In this document: positions 37,001-45,596 of the stretch, in pieces
How the letters are laid out: every line of letters begins with the position of its first letter
Position numbering within the stretch: the stretch's first letter is position 1
Origin: an uncultured Clostridia bacterium
Lineage (GTDB): Bacteria > Bacillota > Clostridia > Oscillospirales > Ruminococcaceae
Length of the DNA: 64,000 nt
Assembly: GCA_945829235.1 (NCBI GenBank)
Contig: CALZUA010000003.1
Coordinates: 62,001 to 126,000, forward strand
Reading direction: 5' to 3'
Made by a program: the position numbers and the translations under genes
The notes under the pieces: model-generated
Seen by the model: only the letters and a program-made list of their open reading frames with translations
The model's database searches: none
Told to the model about the DNA's origin: nothing

Positions 37001-38399
37001 TGTTTTTATCCTCCGTAAAATTTATTTCGTCGAAGCCTACCGACTTCAACCTAATTCCTGTCCAGCCCCACAGATACTTGCCGTTCATGCGGAACTTGAT
37101 TCTCGTGACATTGGGGTAAAAACCCTCAATAAAAGCGCTGACTTGCTTATCGGTATAAGGTTTAATCGCATTGTCCTGACAGTATTCGTGATACCGTAGG
37201 ATAAGCTCCTGCTTGTGTACTCTCCCCTCGGAATCGGCAACGCACCAATCCTCCAGAAACAGCTGAAGGCTTACATTTTCCTGAACAAATGCCTCTATCA
37301 GCTTTTTACTGTCCTCGGGTAATGTGAAGATGTAGTCGCGCTTAATCAGCTCATTCAATGCTTTCATCGCCAAAGAGCAGATAATATTCCGCTCATCGAG
37401 TAGCTTGTCCAACAGATGCCTGTCCATCTGCTCCTCGGAAATCGTATGGTTGAATCGAAGTACAACCATACGGTCTGTAAGCGACTTGTTTCCCGCAGAA
37501 TCCATTTCGCCGAATAACGGCATCTGATTTGCGCAAGTAAAGAGCTTTGTGTGAATATCCGCCACATAGCCTTCCTTGCCCTTGCCCTCAACGAAAAGCG
37601 GTTCCTCGGACACTATTTTCTTTATAGTGTCCGTGCCGGTTATCTTCGCTGCAGTAAGTTCCCGACAAATGTTAAGCCGAGAGCTTTCGAGGTGCTGCAT
37701 ATTGAATCTGCCGCTCAACTCGTTAATCCCGAAAACCGTTACCGCGACATCGGGCCAAACCATAGCTTGCAGAAAATCTGCCATAACCGACTTGCCGCTC
37801 TTGGTTGCTCCAACCAGAAAAAACATCTTCCTCACCGACTTCAGAGATGAGAGGCATACGCCGATTATCTCCAACAGCAGAACCGCTTTGGGATTATCCT
37901 TTGCCCCGTCAAGCGAGGTATCGAGGAAACGGCAAAACGCCGGAGCGCTCTCGATTTCAGCAGCGTCAATAAAGCTAAACTCCAAGCAATAAGTAAAGCA
38001 AAGTTCCGCCGCTTTCTCCTCCGCCTCCTTTCCCGTCAGCAGGCAAAGCGTTCGGAGATCAAGCACACCGTTTTCCAAATTAAGGAAATATTGCCCTTCA
38101 TTTAGTATCGACTTGAGGTTTTTGGTATGGGAGCTGTCCCGAAGGAGCTTTTTGTAAGTTTCCTCCAGAGCAGAGCTTCGGATTTTTCCATCGTATGACG
38201 GATCAATCAACGAATCCATCCATACCATTGCTTTCGCCTTTGGCAAGCACTCATAGCAGCGCTTCTCGGATATCCAGACGAAAAGACGGTTATTCGATAC
38301 AAAATATGGGACGTTCTTGTTAAGGAATCGGTGAAACTCCTCCGCTTGAAGATTGTCCGTCGAGGGCTTGTGCAATATACGCGTGTCAGATAAGCTCAT
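36993..38399 (-). CDS. P4-type primase-helicase of the mobile element
   Basis: A 468-residue D5/P4-type SF3 helicase. The core shows the Walker A motif GATKSGKSV, a Walker B-like region, and the sensor segment KLFTCANQMPLF with a downstream Arg finger region (DRMVVLRF). The N-terminal half lacks clear primase zinc motifs. It probably replicates the excised circle. Start at ATG 38397-38399 behind GAAAGGG; a GTG three codons earlier sits too close to that site. Confidence 0.85.
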   Translation of the reverse strand: MSLSDTRILHKPSTDNLQAEEFHRFLNKNVPYFVSNNRLFVWISEKRCYECLPKAKAMVWMDSLIDPSYDGKIRSSALEETYKKLLRDSSHTKNLKSILNEGQYFLNLENGVLDLRTLCLLTGKEAEEKAAELCFTYCLEFSFIDAAEIESAPAFCRFLDTSLDGAKDNPKAVLLLEIIGVCLSSLKSVRKMFFLVGATKSGKSVMADFLQAMVWPDVAVTVFGINELSGRFNMQHLESSRLNICRELTAAKITGTDTIKKIVSEEPLFVEGKGKEGYVADIHTKLFTCANQMPLFGEMDSAGNKSLTDRMVVLRFNHTISEEQMDRHLLDKLLDERNIICSLAMKALNELIKRDYIFTLPEDSKKLIEAFVQENVSLQLFLEDWCVADSEGRVHKQELILRYHEYCQDNAIKPYTDKQVSAFIEGFYPNVTRIKFRMNGKYLWGWTGIRLKSVGFDEINFTEDKNNG

Positions 38400-38501
38400 T
38401 TGAAACACCCTTTCAAAATTTTTTCAGAGATTTGCTCTGTAAGTATCATTATACTTGTTTATGTCAATAAAAAAAACGAAAAATTTGCGCAAAAATTTTC
38501 A

Positions 38502-38530
38502 TTGACAAATTGAAGAAAATGTGGTATAAT
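38502..38530 (+). promoter_or_regulatory. promoter of the element's cargo gene
   Basis: TTGACA (38502-38507), 17-bp spacer, TATAAT (38525-38530), followed by AAGGGG before the ATG at 38563. It closely resembles the promoters of the two tRNA genes. Confidence 0.8.
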
Positions 38531-38562
38531 AAAAAATTAAATATGCTACGAAGGGGTACATC

Positions 38563-39957
38563 ATGAATAATTATAGTGAAATTACATCGTTGTTTTTGAA
38601 TTCACTTCGAACAACTCTAAAAAATATTCTGCCACTAATACAAGAGTCACCGAAACCCTGCTCCGAAAACTCATCTGAATCAAAAATACCTGTTATTGAG
38701 AGGGAAATTGACCTTGACCCCAACGAGGAATTCATCATCCCTGAATATGCATACTGGGCTATGGAGGCAATGCCGAAGCCTGAGCCTGAACCACACCGCA
38801 ATTATTATTCTAGTGAGCCAGATATTTTGTTTCCTATAATTCCGCAAGAATTGCTTGACACATACCTGCGTTTTTTCACTGAATATGATGAGAATAAAGA
38901 TGAAGCAGCGAAAATCGTTATGGCATATGATTATTCCCTTTTGGACCTAATTAACCATTTGCGATTTGATATATTTTTGTGGATAGCTTCTGAACTATTG
39001 TTCGCAAAGCCCGAGGAATACGAAAAGAAACAAATGGCTTGCTACTATTCTTTTCATAGCAGCAATAAAATATCTGATGGAAGAATGGAATGCTCGGATA
39101 AAGTGTGGGATACTTTTAAAGAAAAAAGGCATCTTCTCACAGGACGCATAAAATCATTTCCTATGCCTCCGCATTTTATGTGCGTTTACTCGGACTCTAA
39201 TATTAAACTGGAAAAGGGGAAAAATAAGGCAAATCCTTCATACGATTTTTTTGTAAAGGATGATATATATGAAAAATTATATTTGGAAGACTTTTTAGAA
39301 TTTGAAAAAATAATCCAAGAAGGGCTAATTCATCCACGTAATTCTATTTTAAATGATAAAGAAGGTCTCCACAACAAACCATCAGCTTTACTCGAAAGCT
39401 TAGTCGACGCATATATTGAACGAGTTTTTGGATTCTTCCCAGTACGGTGTGCGGCTTTTAATCTAGAAGAACAAGTTCCAAGAGTAATAACTCCCCCAAG
39501 CCACGACAAATTAATAGTAGGACTTATCAAGATAGCCAAATCTAATGATATGATTTTTTCAAAAATAGGATTTACAAACACACTTTTATATAACGGGGCA
39601 AAATACATTAAGTTATTCAGAGCAGTAAAACAATCGTTCTCATCCGCAGCATGTCTGGTATTAGATAGATTTATAAATGATTATGATCGCAAATTCAATT
39701 TCCGCCCCGATCAGGTGCTTAATCATCGCGAACACTTTAATATACTATTTAACCATCTTACCACAATATATAATGAATTGATATTATTACAAGGCACCAG
39801 AAGAACACTTATCATGGACGATTTGCCGCATTATAATCTTACTAATGAAAAAAAATCTATTATTATGAAACATATTGCAAATCCTCATAATACTGCCTAT
39901 GAAGGAGATATTGATAACTCGACTCTTTTTCTTGAAATTGATCGCGATCTCATTTGA
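38563..39957 (+). CDS. unknown cargo protein of the mobile element
   Basis: A 464-residue protein I do not recognise. It has no signal peptide and no membrane helix. The N-terminal 80 residues are Pro/Glu-rich and probably flexible (PKPEPEPHRN). The rest alternates helices with aromatic-rich segments (FDIFLWIASELLF, ERVFGFFPVRCAAF). Its AT-rich codons match the R-M cassette more than the host genes. It is divergent from the replication-mobilization genes, has its own strong promoter and ends at a strong terminator, which is typical of accessory cargo such as defence genes. That role is inferred from position only. Confidence 0.6.
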   Translation: MNNYSEITSLFLNSLRTTLKNILPLIQESPKPCSENSSESKIPVIEREIDLDPNEEFIIPEYAYWAMEAMPKPEPEPHRNYYSSEPDILFPIIPQELLDTYLRFFTEYDENKDEAAKIVMAYDYSLLDLINHLRFDIFLWIASELLFAKPEEYEKKQMACYYSFHSSNKISDGRMECSDKVWDTFKEKRHLLTGRIKSFPMPPHFMCVYSDSNIKLEKGKNKANPSYDFFVKDDIYEKLYLEDFLEFEKIIQEGLIHPRNSILNDKEGLHNKPSALLESLVDAYIERVFGFFPVRCAAFNLEEQVPRVITPPSHDKLIVGLIKIAKSNDMIFSKIGFTNTLLYNGAKYIKLFRAVKQSFSSAACLVLDRFINDYDRKFNFRPDQVLNHREHFNILFNHLTTIYNELILLQGTRRTLIMDDLPHYNLTNEKKSIIMKHIANPHNTAYEGDIDNSTLFLEIDRDLI

Positions 39958-39979
39958 TACTCCTTTAATCGAAATGACA

Positions 39980-40006
39980 GAGGCAAGGGTGTTTCACCCT
40001 TGCCTC
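39980..40006 (+). terminator. terminator of the cargo gene
   Basis: A perfect 12-bp stem (GAGGCAAGGGTG with CACCCTTGCCTC, loop TTT). A shortened relative (GGCAAG..CTTGCC) recurs at about 40343-40367. Confidence 0.75.
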
Positions 40007-40155
40007 AAATGACAAATAACTTTTTTCTTAGGAACAGGTTTTATATGTCTGTCATATTTAACCAACTTCCTCTAATACCAGAAAGAAAATTTAGTTGAAG
40101 AAAATCATATCAATCTCAGAGACGCCAAACAGTGCGGTCAAGAGGAGGGGGTTCT

Positions 40156-40248
40156 CCAAGGGGGAGGGCGAGACTGCTGCGCAAGCAGCGAGTCTCCCTG
40201 CCCTCCCCCTTGGAAAAATTATTAAAAGGGCTCCGCCCTTTTAATAAT
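40156..40248. repeat. two strong hairpins, possible mobile repeat or RNA
   Basis: First hairpin 40156-40213: outer arms of about 14 bp (CCAAGGGGGAGGGC with GCCCTCCCCCTTGG) and inner arms GAGACT/AGTCTC and GCTGC/GCAGC around GCAA. Second hairpin 40218-40248: a 14-bp stem (ATTATTAAAAGGGC with GCCCTTTTAATAAT). The rest of 39958-40387 shows no gene. Its GC-rich composition contrasts sharply with the AT-rich flanks. Confidence 0.75.
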
Positions 40249-40387
40249 ATGTTAGTATATTATTTGTTTATTATTATGTTTTTTGATTATTGGTTGTTTT
40301 TCTTTGTTAACAGGTGGATATTATTATCGTTAAAAAATGAATGAGGCAAGAGCATTCACGCCCTTGCCTATGTTTTGCTCACGCTAA

Positions 40388-40576
40388 TTATCCACACCGT
40401 CCGACAACATACTCAATCACCGATTTCTTCGGTATAAGCCAAACCCTGCCGTCGTGCATTGCCTTGATTTGTCCGCTCCTCAACAACTGATAAGCCTTGC
40501 TCCGTCCGATTCGCAGCATTTCTTGCAATTCCTCGATAGTTACAATATCCTTGTATTCGCTGAATAAACTGTACAT
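40388..40576 (-). CDS. small excisionase-family HTH protein
   Basis: A 62-residue protein. IVTIEELQEMLRIGRSKAYQLLRSGQIKAMHDGRVWLIPK is the helix-turn-helix pattern of excisionase/MerR-like proteins. Start at ATG 40574-40576 behind AAAGGAGG. It could be a second excisionase or a transcription regulator; no integrase gene is adjacent on this side. Confidence 0.82.
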   Translation of the reverse strand: MYSLFSEYKDIVTIEELQEMLRIGRSKAYQLLRSGQIKAMHDGRVWLIPKKSVIEYVVGRCG

Positions 40577-40758
40577 TGAAAAGCCTCCTTTGATGTTTTG
40601 TAATGATATGTTATGGTGAAAACTGTTTTTGAAGAATATTCCTATTTTTCCGCACTCGGCTTGTGACCTGTCTTTTTGCCCAAACGGTAAACAAGCAAAA
40701 ATGCTTGCAATCACACGATAACAAACCACAACGCCACACGTTATTCGTTAACAAACAG

Positions 40759-40784
40759 CCCCCGAAATCTTGTAATTTCGGGGG
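40759..40784. terminator. hairpin terminator beside the Xre repressor gene
   Basis: A perfect 10-bp stem (CCCCCGAAAT with ATTTCGGGGG, loop of 6) just after the stop of the minus-strand repressor gene. Confidence 0.7.
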
Positions 40785-40795
40785 TATTATTGTTA

Positions 40796-41038
40796 TTATT
40801 TCTTTTCGGTATCGTTTTTTCTATGAAACGGAGTTGGTACATTTGTCAGGTCGGCGATATAGTCGATAGATACATTATAATACTTTGCAAGCTCGATAAT
40901 CTGGTGGAATTTGATTTCGCGTTTACCGCTTTCATAAAGCTGATACTGCTGACGGGTTATCCCCAAAACCTCGGCTACGTCCTCTTGCTTTAGGTCGTTA
41001 TCTTCCCGAAGGTCTTGCAAACGCTGATATTTCCGCAT
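40796..41038 (-). CDS. Xre-family repressor
   Basis: An 80-residue single-domain HTH protein (LREDNDLKQEDVAEVLGITRQQYQLYESGKREI), of the size of phage-type repressors. Start at ATG 41036-41038 behind AGAGGAG. It is divergent from the zinc-ribbon genes, and the operators at 41098-41143 between them are its likely targets. Confidence 0.88.
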   Translation of the reverse strand: MRKYQRLQDLREDNDLKQEDVAEVLGITRQQYQLYESGKREIKFHQIIELAKYYNVSIDYIADLTNVPTPFHRKNDTEKK

Positions 41039-41091
41039 TGTATCAACTCCTCTCTATACTTTAATTATATCAAGTAAAAAATCATTTGGTC

Positions 41092-41120
41092 TTGACAAGC
41101 ATTCGTTTGAATGCTATAAT
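41092..41120 (+). promoter_or_regulatory. promoter of the zinc-ribbon gene cluster
   Basis: TTGACA (41092-41097), 17-bp spacer, TATAAT (41115-41120). The spacer is exactly filled by an operator-like palindrome. Confidence 0.8.
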
Positions 41121-41143
41121 GGAGTTAGCACCCAAACGGATGC
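41098..41143. promoter_or_regulatory. paired operator-like palindromes
   Basis: AGCATTC-GTTT-GAATGCT is a perfect inverted repeat at 41098-41115. A related site GCACCCAAACGGATGC lies at 41128-41143 and matches the reverse complement of the first with three differences. Their centres are 29 bp apart. A repressor bound here would block RNA polymerase at this promoter. Confidence 0.65.
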
Positions 41144-41233
41144 ATAACTGTAAGCGCCGTGCTTACCAAAAATCAAGTGTATTATGATATAATTAGGTCA
41201 AATCATACGAATATTTACCAAGGAGAGAGAAAA

Positions 41234-42376
41234 ATGTTTTGCAGAAAATGCGGAAAAAGCATTGACGATGAAAGCACCTTTTGCCGATTTTGCGGCACCG
41301 AGGTTGTTGCAAGCGTAAAGGAAACGCGCATTGAGCGTGAATATCGTCGGAACAACGAGCTTCTTGATAAAGCCAAGGAGCTTATGAATAATAACAACTT
41401 TGATGAGGCAAGAGAAATTCTGCTTGACCTTTCGGGTTTCAGAAACGCGGACGAGCTTGCCGAGCGCTGCTTAACGGGCGCTGTTGATTATCGCCGCAGG
41501 ACTACATACGAACACGCAAAAGGTGTTTTGAACAACGATGGGGCAACAGAAGCTGAACTTCTTCTGGCAGCAGAAGATTTTGAAACTTTGGGTGAATATG
41601 AGGACGCACAAGAACTCACTGTACAGTGCAGAAACAAAGCAAAAGAGGTTGTTGAGAGGGCTTATACAAACGCTTGCGAGCTACTGAATGGGGCGAAAGC
41701 CTCTTCCGAGGTGCTTTCTGCTTGCGAGGAGCTTGAAAAGCTGGGTGATTACAAAGATTGCAAAGAGCTTGCCCTAAACGGAAGAAGTCAGATTGAAAAA
41801 TACAAGAGGTATGAGAATGCCGTAAAACGCCTTGATGACGCAAACTCTGTTCATCAGCTGATGGATGTAATTGAAGAATTTCGTGCTTTGGGTGATTTTC
41901 TTGACAGCGAGGAAATGTGCTCAAAGGCTTTCGAGAAAATATATGCAGAAGCGGCGGATAATGCAAAATATAATAGTGTAGAAAAAAAGAACTATGCAGC
42001 CGGCGTCTTTGAGGCAATCAAGGATTATAAGGACGCGGAACAAAGGGCGCAGGAGTGCAGGAAACGCGTCGAAGAACTGAATGCCGAAAAAATACAGGAC
42101 GAAAAAGATGCGGATGAGCTTGAATTGCAGTATTGTCTGAATATTCTCAAAAATCCAAAAGCACAAATTGCGGAAGTCGAAGTGGCTCAGGACAGATTGG
42201 TTTTGATAAAGGAACACGAAGGTGTTGAAGAAGCGTTAGTGGAATGCCGCAAAAGGCTTCCTGTTTTACGCAAAAAGCATAAGCGTAATATTATTATAAG
42301 AATCGCCGTTGTATGCTCAATTATTGCGCTCATAATTTTTTTGTTGGCATTCGCGCCCTCTATCCGTAACGCATAA
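41234..42376 (+). CDS. zinc-ribbon protein with tandem helical repeats and C-terminal membrane helix
   Basis: A 380-residue protein. An N-terminal zinc ribbon (CRKCGKSIDDESTFCRFCG) is followed by several TPR-like helical repeats. Their recurring motif resembles LGDYKDAxELAxxCR (for example GEYEDAQELTVQC, LGDYKDCKELA, IKDYKDAEQRAQEC). A single membrane helix ends the chain (IAVVCSIIALIIFLLAF), giving a tail-anchored topology. Start at ATG 41234 behind AAGGAGAG. It leads a cluster of four genes with the same type of zinc ribbon. Function unknown. Confidence 0.8.
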   Translation: MFCRKCGKSIDDESTFCRFCGTEVVASVKETRIEREYRRNNELLDKAKELMNNNNFDEAREILLDLSGFRNADELAERCLTGAVDYRRRTTYEHAKGVLNNDGATEAELLLAAEDFETLGEYEDAQELTVQCRNKAKEVVERAYTNACELLNGAKASSEVLSACEELEKLGDYKDCKELALNGRSQIEKYKRYENAVKRLDDANSVHQLMDVIEEFRALGDFLDSEEMCSKAFEKIYAEAADNAKYNSVEKKNYAAGVFEAIKDYKDAEQRAQECRKRVEELNAEKIQDEKDADELELQYCLNILKNPKAQIAEVEVAQDRLVLIKEHEGVEEALVECRKRLPVLRKKHKRNIIIRIAVVCSIIALIIFLLAFAPSIRNA

Positions 42377-42395
42377 ATTATTAAGGAGTGAATTT

Positions 42396-42824
42396 ATGTT
42401 TTGCAACAAATGCGGCACAAAGCTGCCGGACGACAGCGCTTTCTGCACAAAATGCGGGGCTACGCTTGAGAAAAAGGTGTCATTGGAAAAGGAAAAGAAT
42501 TTGCCGGAGGTATCCGCTCCACGCGAGAGCCGTCCGCAGACGCTTGGTATGGTGTGCAGGGCTTGCTCAAAGCCGCTCACGACAAAGTGGAAAAAATGCC
42601 CGTATTGCGACGCACCAAATCCGTTTTATATTGCCCCCGAGCCCGAGCCTGAACCGGAAAAGCCTGTTCAGCCCGTTCAGCCGCAGGTAATCATTAAGGA
42701 ACGCGAAATAGTACATAAAGAAGATGATTCAAACGGCTGTGCAACAATAGTCGGTAAAATTGTTTTCGCAATTATAGACATTATATTTATTGCCTGGCTG
42801 CTGACGAGGTGTTCGGGCGGTTAA
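42396..42824 (+). CDS. small double zinc-ribbon membrane protein
   Basis: A 142-residue protein with two zinc ribbons: CNKCGTKLPDDSAFCTKCG at the N-terminus and CRACSKPLTTKWKKCPYCD near residue 55. A Pro/Glu-rich linker leads to a C-terminal membrane helix (IVFAIIDIIFIAWLL). It lies 19 bp after the previous gene. The second ribbon resembles the one in the BspA-like protein at 43587. Function unknown. Confidence 0.8.
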   Translation: MFCNKCGTKLPDDSAFCTKCGATLEKKVSLEKEKNLPEVSAPRESRPQTLGMVCRACSKPLTTKWKKCPYCDAPNPFYIAPEPEPEPEKPVQPVQPQVIIKEREIVHKEDDSNGCATIVGKIVFAIIDIIFIAWLLTRCSGG

Positions 42825-42837
42825 AGGAGGAAATGTT

Positions 42838-43569
42838 ATGTTTTGCAACAAGTGTGGTACAAGTCTGCCCGATGATTCCTGTTTTTGCAGTAAATGCGGA
42901 AATCGCCTTCCGGTTAAGGAATTGTCAAACGAGCCTGTCGCTGATGAACAATCCGTGTATGACGTAATTCTTGAGTCATATGACAAGTCGAAAAAGGTTG
43001 CAATTATGAAACTCCTGAAAGAAACGCTTAACCTTCCCTTGCAGGAGGTTAAAGATAGGCTGGATTCCGAACCTTGCATTATAATGGACGAAGCGGTTTA
43101 TGCCGAGGCGATATGGATAAAATCGAAGCTGGACGGTCAATTCGGTGCCAAGGTTGAAATGGAGCCGATGGGCGCAGGACGGCTGTCCTATCAAAGCGAG
43201 TTCGAGGCAATCTGCAAAGCATTCGCCAATATGTCGCCGGATAATTGCATTGAAGTTCTTATTCCGAGGAACAGGGCTATTGAGCAATATATCGAACTCA
43301 AACAAGGCGTGCTTACCGGTGGATTTTTGAGCAGTGCATCAAATATGGTGTTTCACAAGAAAGATGTCAAAGAGTGCAATAGTTTTGCACCTTTGGCTAC
43401 CGAAGAAATTAACAGGTCTAAAGAGCTGATGATACAAATGCTCCAAAAGCTGAACGAGAACTACAACAACTGCTATTTCACAAAATCGCCGGAAGACGCC
43501 GCGGAGAAAATGGCTGAAAAAATCTTCTTGTACATAAACAATCTCGGCGATTTTGATCGGCTTGTATAA
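42838..43569 (+). CDS. zinc-ribbon protein with ribosomal L7/L12 C-terminal-like domain
   Basis: A 243-residue soluble protein. After the zinc ribbon (CNKCGTSLPDDSCFCSKCG), residues 38-100 resemble the C-terminal domain of ribosomal protein L7/L12 (SKKVAIMKLLKETLNLPLQEVKDRL, then an amphipathic helix and GAKVEME). The last 140 residues are helical with no recognised domain. It is the only member of the cluster without a membrane helix. The likeness to L7/L12 is my reading of the residue pattern and not a search result. Confidence 0.72.
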   Translation: MFCNKCGTSLPDDSCFCSKCGNRLPVKELSNEPVADEQSVYDVILESYDKSKKVAIMKLLKETLNLPLQEVKDRLDSEPCIIMDEAVYAEAIWIKSKLDGQFGAKVEMEPMGAGRLSYQSEFEAICKAFANMSPDNCIEVLIPRNRAIEQYIELKQGVLTGGFLSSASNMVFHKKDVKECNSFAPLATEEINRSKELMIQMLQKLNENYNNCYFTKSPEDAAEKMAEKIFLYINNLGDFDRLV

Positions 43570-43586
43570 TGACGGAGGTATGAAAT

Positions 43587-45401
43587 ATGTTTTGCAGAAA
43601 ATGCGGAAAAGAAATTCCCGACGACAGTGTGTTCTGTCCGAAATGCGGAGCGGCAACAGAATCAGAAGCATCGCCTAAAGAGGAACTCACCGATACGCCG
43701 GAACAACGTGAACAAATTCAAGATAAACCTATGAGGTGTGAGGTGTGTTTCAGGCAGCTTACAACAAAGCTGGAGAAATGCCCGAATTGTGATACGCCGA
43801 ATCCGTTCTATGATGGTGAAAAGGACGAGGACTCCGTATCAATAATAAGTGAGATAAACCAAAAAATAAAGAATAATCCCACGGAAATGAAACGAAAAAG
43901 CCGTAAGAAAACTTTGTCAAAACTGTTGATAATAGCGGCTGCGTTGGCTGCTGTCGTTGCTGCGGCGCTGATTGTTTTTATTCCGCAGGCGGGAATAGGG
44001 TTTGAATACGAGTTGGTCGATAATGACCACTATGCAATTACAAAATATACCGGCTCCGGTACAGATGTAACGGTTCCCGATACGATATGGTTTAAGCCGG
44101 TGACATCAATAGCTACATCAATATCGGGGAATGCATCCCCAACGGAAACCGGAAAGCCCGGCGTTAAACGCGTAAAGCTTGGAAAAAATATATCCGTAAT
44201 AGGCATGGATGCTTTTAAGGGCTATACGTCACTTGAGGAGCTGGATTGTTCGGCAGTTGAGATAAAAAACGGAAAAGAGTTACTTATTAACGACTTTGCT
44301 TTTCAAAACTGTACGAATTTGAAGAAGATTACATTTCCTCATTCAGGCATATCTATTGGACGTTCAGCTTTCAGTAAGTGCTCATCTCTTGAAGATATAA
44401 TTACAGCCGAACAGCATATCCTTTTTACTTCGGAAGACGAGAATTACAGAGCAACTATAGGAACATTTGAAAATAACAGCTATATAGGCGAAAATGCATT
44501 TCTAGGATGTACGTCTTTGAAAAATCTGTCGCTGATTAACACTAGGGTTGATAGCTCTGCATTTATGGACTGCACGGGTATAATCGAATTATCTATGACC
44601 GCCGGCGAACTTGGAGACATCACGCCTGCCGAAATGATACCACAAGATAATACCGGCGAGTCACTGCGTGAAGCAGCTTTGAAGGCAGCTCAGTTGAGAG
44701 CTCAGGGATTAAATCCGAGTAGCAAAGCATTTAAGGGATGTACCGGTCTGAAAACTGCCACGCTGAATTTTTTAGAGAAAAAACCTATACCTAATGAGAC
44801 ATTTTACGGCTGCACAGCACTTACAAGCGTTTTTGGAGCTAATATTTCAGCCATTGGTGACAATGCCTTCGGGGAATGCTCATCTCTGTCCGAGGTCGAG
44901 TTTGAAACTTTTCCCTCTGACATTTCAGGAACTGCGTTTAATGGATGTACGAAGCTGGAGCGGGATGGTGGACTTGGGACACGTCACGAATTTGCAGCTA
45001 CAAACATTGTTGGTATGTCGGAGGCGGAAGCCATAAAAAAACTCGGAAACTACAGGATATTCGACAATTACGGCTTTGATTGGTATTTGTTCGAAGATAA
45101 GGGCATTTCCTTTGGCGTTGGTCAGGGAACTCATAGAATGACGCTCTATGAGGGAGCATATGTTGCAAGCGGCTATGGAGAAATTGATAATGTGCAGATA
45201 GGAATGACCGTTGGAGAAATATTCCGATATATAGGCAGACAAACAATTTATATGAGTGAAATGGATAATAACTTGTATTTTTTCTCATATCAATGTGGTG
45301 ATATTACTTTTGACTTTATGATATATTCATCAACACACGGTTTTCCCGATGACAACAGCATAGTCTCTTACTGCTGGGTAAATGATGGATATTATGACTA
45401 A
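43587..45401 (+). CDS. zinc-ribbon membrane protein with BspA-type leucine-rich repeats
   Basis: A 604-residue protein. Two zinc ribbons (CRKCGKEIPDDSVFCPKCG and CEVCFRQLTTKLEKCPNCD) lie on the cytoplasmic side. A membrane helix (about 110-133) precedes an outer region of LRR_5/BspA-type repeats (FKGYTSLEELD, FQNCTNLKKI, FSKCSSLEDI, FLGCTSLKNL, FKGCTGLKT, FYGCTALTSV, FGECSSLSEV, FNGCTKLE). The C-terminal 150 residues form a separate beta-rich domain. BspA repeats often mediate surface interactions. Start at ATG 43587 behind GGAGG. Confidence 0.85.
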   Translation: MFCRKCGKEIPDDSVFCPKCGAATESEASPKEELTDTPEQREQIQDKPMRCEVCFRQLTTKLEKCPNCDTPNPFYDGEKDEDSVSIISEINQKIKNNPTEMKRKSRKKTLSKLLIIAAALAAVVAAALIVFIPQAGIGFEYELVDNDHYAITKYTGSGTDVTVPDTIWFKPVTSIATSISGNASPTETGKPGVKRVKLGKNISVIGMDAFKGYTSLEELDCSAVEIKNGKELLINDFAFQNCTNLKKITFPHSGISIGRSAFSKCSSLEDIITAEQHILFTSEDENYRATIGTFENNSYIGENAFLGCTSLKNLSLINTRVDSSAFMDCTGIIELSMTAGELGDITPAEMIPQDNTGESLREAALKAAQLRAQGLNPSSKAFKGCTGLKTATLNFLEKKPIPNETFYGCTALTSVFGANISAIGDNAFGECSSLSEVEFETFPSDISGTAFNGCTKLERDGGLGTRHEFAATNIVGMSEAEAIKKLGNYRIFDNYGFDWYLFEDKGISFGVGQGTHRMTLYEGAYVASGYGEIDNVQIGMTVGEIFRYIGRQTIYMSEMDNNLYFFSYQCGDITFDFMIYSSTHGFPDDNSIVSYCWVNDGYYD

Positions 45402-45596
45402 AATCAAAGCCAAACTCGTGAGGTTCGGCTTTCTCTCGAGGAAATTGACGAGTTGCTTAAGTATGCAAGTTTTTCCGCTCTATATGCGAGAAACAAGCGC
45501 AACGCAATAATCATTTTTGCCCTCACCAACAATAAAAGCATCTTTGCCGTAAACGATATGCTCTTCGAGAAAGGGTTTGAGATAGTGACAGCGTAG
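45402..45596 (+). pseudogene. in-frame fragment after the BspA-like gene
   Basis: Directly after the TAA of the previous gene the same frame stays open for 64 more codons (ending EKGFEIVTA). The part from LSLEEIDELLKYASF onward looks like a real protein end with a different origin. There is no start codon or ribosome site. It is probably the remnant of another gene. The remaining gap 45597-45848 shows no gene. Confidence 0.4.

Noticed and set aside
38440-38480. TTGACA and TATAAT on the minus strand before the helicase gene
   Set aside because: The two boxes are only 8 bp apart, too close to form one promoter; the real promoter could not be fixed.
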